DNA from: Methanomicrobia archaeon LH_S13
Lineage (GTDB): Archaea; Halobacteriota; Syntropharchaeia; Alkanophagales; Methanospirareceae
NCBI GenBank assembly: GCA_023659785.1
Contig: JAGXOR010000099.1
Span: 1-5,088, forward strand
Direction of reading: 5' to 3'
Length of the DNA stretch: 5,088 nucleotides
Below the pieces are notes generated by a model. It saw only the letters and a program-made list of their open reading frames with translations. It was not told the origin of the DNA and searched no databases. A program made the position numbers and the translations under genes. Below are positions 1 through 5,034 of this stretch, piece after piece; positions within the stretch are counted from its first letter, which is position 1; each line of letters starts with the position of its first letter.

Positions 1-32
1 ATTTAAGCTTTTCGGTTTTTTGTTAATACAAG

Positions 33-74
33 AGCCAATTCATCTCCCACCTTACAGAGGGAGTCTTCTTGGCT
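33..74 (+). promoter_or_regulatory. Imperfect inverted repeat in the rfcL leader
   Basis: AGCCAA (33-38) is complementary to TTGGCT (69-74), and nested inside it CTCCC (44-48) is complementary to GGGAG (59-63). A symmetric 5 by 5 internal loop separates the two stems, and the apical loop is 10 nt (49-58). The structure ends 10 nt before the first rfcL ATG. The inner 3' arm contains GAGGGAG, the only purine-rich stretch in the leader that resembles a ribosome binding site, although it lies too far from the start (about 21 nt) for normal use. A weak TATA-like TTTAAG lies at 2-7. It could be a 5' UTR hairpin, a dyad operator, or chance; no T-run follows, so it does not look like a terminator. 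Confidence 0.4.
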
Positions 75-84
75 ATTCAGATAA

Positions 85-1554
85 ATGCGAGAAAATAGCA
101 TGGAATGGACAGAGAAATACCGACCAAAGAAGTTAAGAGAAGTTGTGGGCAATGAAGAAGCGATAGAAGAGTTTAAAAAATGGGCTGATGGAGTCCACAA
201 AGCAAAATCGAAGAAAGCCGTTATTCTTCACGGACCTCCGGGCTGTGGAAAGACATCCGCAGCACATGCTCTCTCTTTTGAAAAAGGCTGGGAAGTCATA
301 GAACTTAACGCATCAGACAAAAGAAGTGCAGGAGTGATAAAGAATATAGTAGGACAGGCTTCTACAAGTAATACGTTTTCCAAAACGACAAGATTAATCA
401 TTCTGGATGAGACTGACAATCTGCACGGCAACGAAGACCGCGGGGGTAAAAAGGCGATAACAGATATAGTGAAAAGAACACCTCAGCCAATAATCCTCAT
501 TGCCAATGATAAACGCAGGATGGGGCAGGCGTTGCAGCGGAATTGCAAGGTAATCGGGTTCAAACGAATTGACGAGCACATGATTTTTCGAAAAGTGCTC
601 AAAAGAATAAGTCGTGCTGAGGGCATAGAAGTGGAAGATAAAGCACTGCACGCGTTGATAGAAAACGCAAACGGTGATTTGCGGTCTGCAATAAACGACT
701 TGCATGCGATTTCTATATCAAAATTTGGTAAATCCCTCATTAGCGAAGGCGATATAGCGATAGGGGAAAGAGACATTGAGGTGGACCTTTTTGAGGCATT
801 GAGGAAGATTTTCGGTGTGGAGGGATACGAACTGCAAGAAGCTCTTTCTTCGCTTTACAATCTTGACAAGACGCCAGAGGAGAGCATACAATGGATATAT
901 AGTAATTTTTCGTATGGAAATGATAAAGAAAGCTTTTTACACGGGTTGCATTTCCTGAGCAGGGCGGATATGTTTTTAGGGAGAGTAAAACGGCGTGAGA
1001 ATTACAAGTTCTGGAGATATGCGTCCAGTTTAATGGCTTGTAGCGTGCTTTCTGCAAAAGAGATGCAGAATAGGAAAATAGAATTGAGAGGACGGCAAAG
1101 GCAAAAACGATATTTTCGCTCGCCGTGGCAACGAGTTCGAGTGCCGGGGCAAAGTGGCGAAGATAGAAAATACACGCCGATACGAGAAAAAATAGCGAAG
1201 AAAATAGCAGAATATTGTAAAGTGCCGTTGAGCTATGCTCGATTTTATGTTTTTCCTTTTTTGAAGGTTTTTTTCCGCGACAAGAGAAAGGCGGTGGATA
1301 TTACGGCATCGCTGCGATTGGACGTTCCTCAAATAGCATTTTTAGTTAGCGATGCGGATGAAGACAAGGAAGAAAAAGCGAAGATGATATACCAGGATGC
1401 GTATGCAATACCTAAAGCGGTGGAAAAAGGGAAGGAAGAGGTAATGAGGGATGAAGCTGTAGTTAAAGCAGAAGTTGAAGAAGAAATAATAAAAACAAAG
1501 GAAGGTGAGAAGAAAGAAGCGAAAAATCAGAAAACATTGACTGATTTCTTTTGA
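85..1554 (+). CDS. rfcL: Replication factor C large subunit (clamp loader)
   Basis: Archaeal RfcL joins small RFC subunits to form the ATP-driven clamp loader that opens PCNA and places it on primed DNA. Visible in the 489-residue product: the family N-terminus WTEKYRPKKLREVVGN (residues 8-23), Walker A GPPGCGKT (50-57), Walker B LIILDETD (104-111), sensor 1 IAND (139-142), sensor 2 region GDLRSAINDL (197-206), a helical collar with a basic stretch around 334-352, then a charged low-complexity linker. It ends in QKTLTDFF (482-489), a textbook PIP box of QxxLxxFF form for binding PCNA. The length is normal for the family. The start is uncertain: ATG at 85 gives five extra residues, while ATG at 100 (MEWTEKYRP) matches where family members usually begin; neither has a strong ribosome binding site. 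The gene converges on thiC with a 6-bp gap. No small-subunit gene is in the window. Confidence 0.96.
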   Translation: MRENSMEWTEKYRPKKLREVVGNEEAIEEFKKWADGVHKAKSKKAVILHGPPGCGKTSAAHALSFEKGWEVIELNASDKRSAGVIKNIVGQASTSNTFSKTTRLIILDETDNLHGNEDRGGKKAITDIVKRTPQPIILIANDKRRMGQALQRNCKVIGFKRIDEHMIFRKVLKRISRAEGIEVEDKALHALIENANGDLRSAINDLHAISISKFGKSLISEGDIAIGERDIEVDLFEALRKIFGVEGYELQEALSSLYNLDKTPEESIQWIYSNFSYGNDKESFLHGLHFLSRADMFLGRVKRRENYKFWRYASSLMACSVLSAKEMQNRKIELRGRQRQKRYFRSPWQRVRVPGQSGEDRKYTPIREKIAKKIAEYCKVPLSYARFYVFPFLKVFFRDKRKAVDITASLRLDVPQIAFLVSDADEDKEEKAKMIYQDAYAIPKAVEKGKEEVMRDEAVVKAEVEEEIIKTKEGEKKEAKNQKTLTDFF

Positions 1555-1560
1555 TTGTCG

Positions 1561-2862
1561 CTATTCTCTTTTTAAAAACTCCTTCACCATTTTTATCGCA
1601 CATAAATCGCCGCATATTGAACAGGCATCACTTTCCGAAGGTCTGCTGTTTCTTATTCTTCGAGCCTCCTCGCTGTTTATCGCGATTTCCAATTGCCTTT
1701 TCCAATCCAGGTTCTTTCTTGCATGAGCCATTTCATCATCCCAGTATCTTGCCCTCTCTCGTTGCCCTTCCTTTACGAGGTCTGCAGTATGCGCCGCTAT
1801 TTTTGTTACTATCGTGCCTTCTTTTATGTCGCTCACAGATGGCAGTGCTAAATGCTCTGAAGGCGATACCATGCATAGGAAATCAGCACCGTACAATCCT
1901 GCAACCGCTCCTCCTATTGCACTCACGAAGTGGTCGTATCCCGGTGCGACATCAGTAACGAGGGGTCCTAAGAGGTAAAGTGGCGCGAAATCAGTTATGT
2001 GTTTTATCGTCTTCACTGATGCCTCTATTTCATCCAGTGGCACATGTCCAGGACCTTCAATCATTGCCTGGACGCCTTCCTCCCTCGCCTGCTTTACAAG
2101 CTCACCAAGAACGATTGTTTCCATGTATTTCACACGGTCGGAAGCATCGGAAATACAGCCTGGACGCATCCCATCACCTAAACTAAGCGTTAAATCGTAT
2201 TCTTTTGCTATTTCCAGAAGATAATCATATTCTTTGTAAAACGGATTTTCTTGCTCATTGTGAATCATCCATGCAACGAGAAAAGCGCCACCACGACTAA
2301 CAACATCTAAGATGCGTTCGCTCCTCCTCAGTCTCTCCAGCGAATTCTGATTCACACCAGCATGAATAGTAACAAAGTCAATGCCGTCTTTTGCTTGCTT
2401 CCTTACTGCATTGAACATGTCATCGGGACTCATGTCCACCACAGCCCTTCCTCCTGCTTTCTCTAAAGCTGCTTGGTAGATTGGCACCGTCCCGACTGGC
2501 ACATCTACTTCTTTCAAAATTGTCCTTCGTATTTCATCGAGGTTGCCACCCGTAGAGAGGTCCATTATTGTATCTGCACCATATTTTACCGCAATTTTTG
2601 CCTTCTCTACTTCTCCCTCTAAATTGGCATAATCCTTTGATGCCCCCACATTCACGTTCACTTTCGTGCTCGTCCGTTCACCAATTGCTTTTAGTACGAA
2701 GTCTCTATTCTCTGTATCCTCTATTCTTTTTGCATTTCTCGGAATTACAACTCTACCGGTTTCGAGCCCTCTTCGCAGTTTGCCCACGGTGAGTCCTTCA
2801 GCTACGGAAACTTTCTTCAATTCCTTCTCTTCCCGGTTGATGGCAAGAGATTTAGCGTTCAT
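1561..2862 (-). CDS. thiC: Phosphomethylpyrimidine synthase ThiC (short archaeal form)
   Basis: ThiC is a radical-SAM enzyme that rearranges aminoimidazole ribotide (AIR) into hydroxymethylpyrimidine phosphate for thiamine synthesis. The 433-residue product spans the whole catalytic core: VVIPRN (38-43), TKVNVNVGAS (66-75), YGADTIMDLSTGG (94-106), VPVGTVPIYQA (121-131), HAGV (167-170), SRGGAF (189-194), SLGDGMRPGC (227-236), EGPGHVPLDE (269-278; His273) and PSEHLALP (334-341; His337). The C-terminal cluster motif is C414-x2-C417-x3-C421, one residue shorter than the CX2CX4C of long bacterial ThiC; I believe this spacing is usual in the short clade. The extra N-terminal domain of the ~620-residue bacterial forms is absent. 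The ATG is the earliest possible start because an in-frame TAA lies two codons upstream. No good ribosome binding site is at normal spacing. A paralogue role in 5-hydroxybenzimidazole synthesis (BzaF) is possible, but sequence reading alone favours ThiC. Confidence 0.95.
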   Translation of the reverse strand: MNAKSLAINREEKELKKVSVAEGLTVGKLRRGLETGRVVIPRNAKRIEDTENRDFVLKAIGERTSTKVNVNVGASKDYANLEGEVEKAKIAVKYGADTIMDLSTGGNLDEIRRTILKEVDVPVGTVPIYQAALEKAGGRAVVDMSPDDMFNAVRKQAKDGIDFVTIHAGVNQNSLERLRRSERILDVVSRGGAFLVAWMIHNEQENPFYKEYDYLLEIAKEYDLTLSLGDGMRPGCISDASDRVKYMETIVLGELVKQAREEGVQAMIEGPGHVPLDEIEASVKTIKHITDFAPLYLLGPLVTDVAPGYDHFVSAIGGAVAGLYGADFLCMVSPSEHLALPSVSDIKEGTIVTKIAAHTADLVKEGQRERARYWDDEMAHARKNLDWKRQLEIAINSEEARRIRNSRPSESDACSICGDLCAIKMVKEFLKRE

Positions 2863-2890
2863 TTTTTAGTTGTTCTAAAATGCTCTTTCT

Positions 2891-2910
2891 TTCCTCCTTT
2901 TATTAAAAAG
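2891..2910 (-). promoter_or_regulatory. Possible thiC promoter (TATA-like) with orphan GGAGG
   Basis: Read on the minus strand this is CTTTTTAATAAAAGGAGGAA. The AT-rich core (about 2901-2909) resembles an archaeal TATA box. Placed 25 or so bases before transcription begins, it would give a start near 2880 and a leader of under 20 nt. The GGAGG just after it sits 29 nt before the thiC ATG, too far to serve that start. I see no TPP-riboswitch core in the region upstream of thiC. Confidence 0.3.
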
Positions 2911-2951
2911 AGAAACTTGTAGTTATTAACTTTTTTTCTTCGACCCATTTT

Positions 2952-2969
2952 GATTTAGATTTAGATTTT
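2952..2969. repeat. Short tandem repeat, GATTTA x3 (last unit GATTTT)
   Basis: Three adjacent hexamers lie in the gap between the 40-codon ORF and thiC: GATTTA, GATTTA, GATTTT. This may be slippage in an AT-rich spacer or spaced protein-binding half-sites; nothing in the sequence decides between them. Confidence 0.5.
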
Positions 2970-2981
2970 CTATTCAGGGCA

Positions 2982-2997
2982 AAGCTCTTAAGCTCTT
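2982..2997. repeat. Perfect tandem octamer AAGCTCTT x2
   Basis: AAGCTCTT occurs at 2982-2989 and again at 2990-2997, directly joined, then followed by AAA. With the hexamer repeat 12 bp away it makes up most of the recognisable structure in this 141-bp spacer. It could be a regulator site upstream of thiC or simple slippage. Confidence 0.5.
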
Positions 2998-3003
2998 AAA
3001 CCC

Positions 3004-3126
3004 TCAACCCACCAAGAATAGCGATAAACAAAATGTATCCTCATTCTCTGAAAGCAATTTCAGATATGCAGATAGTTCCAGGAGCAAAGCCAATTGCGCA
3101 CTTCTCGCTACGTATTCCTCGTTCAT
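3004..3126 (-). CDS. Small ORF coupled to mgtC, 40 residues, unknown function
   Basis: The ATG at 3126-3124 overlaps the mgtC stop codon as ATGA, the classic arrangement for translational coupling, and the frame stays open for 40 codons to TGA at 3006-3004. The peptide begins MNEEYVARSAQLALLLELSA and ends in FCLSLFLVG. It has a Leu/Ala-rich helix-like stretch (residues 9-25), an acidic SENED patch (26-30) and a short hydrophobic tail (32-40). I do not recognise a family. Its place directly behind an mgtC gene recalls MgtR, the roughly 30-residue membrane peptide behind bacterial mgtC/mgtB that promotes MgtC breakdown, but there is no clear sequence likeness and the charged residues make a clean membrane span doubtful. 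There is no convincing ribosome binding site, consistent with reinitiation. It could be a chance open frame. Confidence 0.4.
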   Translation of the reverse strand: MNEEYVARSAQLALLLELSAYLKLLSENEDTFCLSLFLVG

Positions 3127-3524
3127 TGTCTAGTTTTTACTCTTTTCAGCCACAAAATCCCGATAACCAGGACTGCGGAAACAACTGCCAATACATAAGC
3201 GCCAACACCGACTGCCAGCCCTATCGCAGCCACGCACCAAAGGCTCGCGGCAGTTGTTATTCCCTGAACATGACCTTTTTCCGCGATTATAGAACCCGCA
3301 CCAATGAACCCGATTCCCGCAACAATACCGGCAGCTATCCTTGCGGGGTCAACATCGAAATGCTGAATTGATATTACTGTGAATAAACATGCCCCAAGCG
3401 AAACAAGTGCATGCGTCCTTAAGCCTGCCGGCCTATGCGATACCTCCCTTTCCGCACCTACCAGTATGCCAAGCACCACTGCTACCAGCAGCCTTACGAT
3501 TATCTCAATCTCAACGGGTATCAT
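3123..3524 (-). CDS. MgtC/SapB-family membrane protein, single domain
   Basis: MgtC-family proteins are small inner-membrane proteins tied to growth at low magnesium and to control of membrane ATPase activity; the archaeal role is not established. The roughly 133-residue product shows the family landmarks: LLVAVVLGILVGAERE near the N-terminus, RPAGLRTHALVSLGA, then GIGFIGAGSII and GITTAASLWCVAAIG, followed by a last hydrophobic helix ending in LWLKRVKTRQ. About five membrane segments are apparent. The cytosolic C-terminal domain found in longer MgtC proteins is absent, so this is the membrane domain alone. I chose ATG at 3524; TTG at 3533 and GTG at 3527 in the same frame would add three or one residues. 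None has a strong ribosome binding site. The gene starts 15 bp after the CNNM gene stops and overlaps the next small ORF by 4 bp, so it is almost certainly co-transcribed with both. Confidence 0.92.
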   Translation of the reverse strand: MIPVEIEIIVRLLVAVVLGILVGAEREVSHRPAGLRTHALVSLGACLFTVISIQHFDVDPARIAAGIVAGIGFIGAGSIIAEKGHVQGITTAASLWCVAAIGLAVGVGAYVLAVVSAVLVIGILWLKRVKTRQ

Positions 3525-3539
3525 CACTTGCAAATTAAA

Positions 3540-4577
3540 TTAATACTCACGTTTTTCTCTTATTTTTGTGCTTATCACATCGTATTCATCGTATATACCC
3601 CCCACTATCTCCTCCAAAAGGTCTTCTAAACTAACCAAACCTTTTGTCCTCCCTGCCGCATCCACTACAATAGCGATATGGAACTTACCGTGCTGGAATT
3701 CCGTGAGAAGGTCATCCACCCTTTTTGTCTCAGGGACAAAAAGAGGAGTTTTCATGAGTTCTTTTAGCGAAACGTTGGCTTCCTTCGTATTTACATTCGC
3801 TTTTATCAACAAATCCTTAGCATATAAAATACCCACGATGTTATCTTTTGAGCCTTTAAAAACAGGAATTCTTGAGTATCCTCTCTTTCTTATTAATTCC
3901 ACTGCGGAATCCACGGTTTTATTGACTTCCAGGCAAACCATATCATCCTTTGGTATCATTACATGCTTCACAACGATTTCGTCAAGCTTTAGCACACCCA
4001 TCATCATCTCCTTTTCGTCCTCTTCGATTGCTCCCTCTTCCTCCCCTATGTCCAGCATCGACTCCACTTCCTCTTCTGTCATCAACCGCTTCCGTTGCAG
4101 TTTTAAATCTAAAAACTTCTCAAAAGCAGCCGTAATCACGGAAACAGCTTTTATAAGCGGTTGGAAAACAGAAGTTAAAATCCACAGGGGCTTGGAAATG
4201 AGAATAGAAATCCTTTCCGCATGGTGAACTGCAATCGTCTTGGGCATGATTTCAGCAAACGTGAGGATTAAAAGGGTCATCACCCCGGTTGCAATGCCAA
4301 CGCCATAACTACCAAAGAAGTCTATTGCGATAGAGGTAGCTATTGCTGCGGCTGCTACATTTACTATGTTATTCCCAATAAGCACGGTTGTGAGTATAGC
4401 TTCAGGCTCGTTAGCCAATTTATCAATTGTCTCTGCTCCTTTCACGCCGCGCTTCAACAAAGCTCTCGCTCTTATATTACCTATTCCAATCAGAGCGGTT
4501 TCAGAGCCGGAGAAAAATCCGGATAAAAGCAACAGTACAAATAGGAGTAAAAGTTTCGCAATAAGCCATTCAGACAC
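3540..4577 (-). CDS. CNNM/CorB-type transporter with CBS pair, no CorC domain
   Basis: Proteins with a CNNM (DUF21) membrane domain plus CBS domains include CorB/CorC and the animal CNNMs, linked to Mg2+ (and sometimes Co2+ or Na+) transport; many are annotated as hemolysin-related. The 345-residue product has a first membrane helix running into SGFFSGSETAL (19-29), IGNNIVN (67-73) in the second helix, FAEIMPKTIA (107-116) in the third and a further hydrophobic segment at about 123-155. An acidic linker (LMTEEEVESML onward, 165-190) follows. CBS1 covers about 203-260 (VMIPKDD, YSRIPVF, IVGILYAKDLL) and CBS2 about 275-327 (VPETKRVDDLL, GLVSLEDLLEEIVG). It stops shortly after IYDEYD; the usual C-terminal CorC_HlyC domain (family total about 420-440) is missing, and the DNA continues straight into mgtC. 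GTG is the only plausible start: an in-frame TAA lies eight codons upstream with no other start between. It overlaps the preceding ORF by 8 bp. Confidence 0.93.
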   Translation of the reverse strand: MSEWLIAKLLLLFVLLLLSGFFSGSETALIGIGNIRARALLKRGVKGAETIDKLANEPEAILTTVLIGNNIVNVAAAAIATSIAIDFFGSYGVGIATGVMTLLILTFAEIMPKTIAVHHAERISILISKPLWILTSVFQPLIKAVSVITAAFEKFLDLKLQRKRLMTEEEVESMLDIGEEEGAIEEDEKEMMMGVLKLDEIVVKHVMIPKDDMVCLEVNKTVDSAVELIRKRGYSRIPVFKGSKDNIVGILYAKDLLIKANVNTKEANVSLKELMKTPLFVPETKRVDDLLTEFQHGKFHIAIVVDAAGRTKGLVSLEDLLEEIVGGIYDEYDVISTKIREKREY

Positions 4578-4917
4578 CTTTTTTCTTTTTCCCTCCCATT
4601 ATTATATATATGTCCAGATTAGTAAAATTCTGCTGTGTCTCCGTTCTGAATTCCCGCATTTCATCAACGCCATTTTTTATGACGGCGATGGTTGTGTCTT
4701 GTTTCTCCAGCATCACATCCTGCTTCCCAGCTAACATCTTGTTACCACGCTCAATTGTACCGATTGTCTCCTTATTCACACCCATAACAACTCCAGTAAG
4801 TCTTCCCAACACTTCCGCCGCGTCATCCAACCGCTCCGCAACCTCGTACATCGTCCCTGAAATTACCTTTTTGAATACGATAAACTCCCCACTTGCATCT
4901 TCAAAACTAATCAGCAA
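4570..4917 (-). CDS. C-terminal part of acylphosphatase-like/coiled-coil protein (probably truncated)
   Basis: The 115-residue ORF from TTG at 4917 has no complete enzyme domain. Its start (SFEDASGEF, residues 4-12, then FKKVISG) resembles the junction after an acylphosphatase-like fold in a group of archaeal proteins. The middle (EVAERLDDAAEVLGRL, then MLAGKQDVMLEKQDTTIAVI with repeated KQD) resembles the helical, probably coiled-coil tail that follows in those proteins. This family match is from memory. In them the tail continues past NFTNLDI-like residues; here the last 13 residues (IYIIMGGKKKKGV) merely translate the TATA-like and GGGAGGG stretch of the next gene, so the 3' end looks truncated. 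Upstream the frame is closed by TAA at 4938-4936. It may be expressed as a helical fragment, or be dead. It overlaps the CNNM start by 8 bp. Function unknown. Confidence 0.55.
   Translation of the reverse strand: MLISFEDASGEFIVFKKVISGTMYEVAERLDDAAEVLGRLTGVVMGVNKETIGTIERGNKMLAGKQDVMLEKQDTTIAVIKNGVDEMREFRTETQQNFTNLDIYIIMGGKKKKGV
4591..4610 (-). promoter_or_regulatory. TATA-like box and GGGAGGG before the CNNM gene
   Basis: On the minus strand TATATATA (4610-4603) is followed by GGGAGGG (4597-4591), 13 nt before the GTG start at 4577. The TATA-like run is about 30 nt before the start, so a promoter there would give an almost leaderless mRNA that lacks the GGGAGGG. The GGGAGGG would serve transcripts coming from further upstream. 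Both elements lie inside the 3' end of the preceding ORF. Confidence 0.4.
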
Positions 4918-5016
4918 TCCTCTTTCCCCTTCACCTTACTCCTGTATCTTACCTTCTACACCTTTCCCCTTTCCCTTTACGGTGATGATTGCTATTTTTA
5001 TTTTTATATTTATATT
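4918..5016 (-). pseudogene. Degraded 5' part of the acylphosphatase-like gene
   Basis: Reading upstream in the frame of the 4570-4917 ORF gives IKIKIAIITVKGKGKGVEG, then KIQE, a TAA stop (4938-4936), then GEGERG leading into LLISFEDASGEF. This resembles pieces of an acylphosphatase-like domain (a beta strand plus the residues before the FED..GEF junction), but the full ~90-residue fold is not there and no ATG, GTG or TTG opens the segment in frame. The next in-frame stop, TAA at 5034-5032, lies at the edge of the IS element. Either the N-terminal half was lost, or it sits beyond the element outside the window. A non-coding, purine-rich leader that only looks like protein is the alternative. 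Confidence 0.35.
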
Positions 5017-5018
5017 AC
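4993..5018 (-). promoter_or_regulatory. AT-rich TATA-like tract upstream of the leftward cluster
   Basis: On the minus strand this reads TAATATAAATATAAAAATAA and on, 26 bases without a G and with a single C only outside it. It is the best TATA-like candidate for a promoter serving the acylphosphatase-like remnant, the CNNM gene and mgtC. It lies only about 17 bp inside the host side of the IS terminus, so the insertion may have replaced whatever was upstream. It could also just be the low-complexity 5' part of the broken gene. Confidence 0.35.
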
Positions 5019-5034
5019 AAATTTGTTCTCTTTA

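Noticed and set aside
394..776. Minus-strand open frames inside rfcL
   Set aside because: They are antisense to the RfcL AAA+ region with intact Walker B and sensor motifs, and show no features of their own.
1551..1958. 135-codon open frame on the plus strand opposite thiC
   Set aside because: It lies wholly antisense to the strongly conserved thiC coding region, and its translation is Pro/Leu/Ser/His-rich with no family features.
2863..3122. TPP riboswitch upstream of thiC
   Set aside because: I looked for the conserved CUGAGA-type core and its partner on the minus strand and found only a loose CAGAGAATGAGG, without the second conserved half.
3004..3126. The small ORF as a frameshifted continuation of MgtC
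   Set aside because: The MgtC frame ends cleanly after its last membrane helix, and the small ORF does not resemble the cytosolic C-terminal domain of longer MgtC proteins.
3033..3371. 112-codon plus-strand open frame across the mgtC 3' end
   Set aside because: Most of it is antisense to mgtC, and the translated product shows no recognisable motif; the minus-strand coding evidence is much better.
3568..4227. 219-codon plus-strand open frame opposite the CNNM gene
   Set aside because: It is antisense to well-supported CNNM and CBS motifs, and its Ser/Thr-rich translation is typical of a shadow frame.
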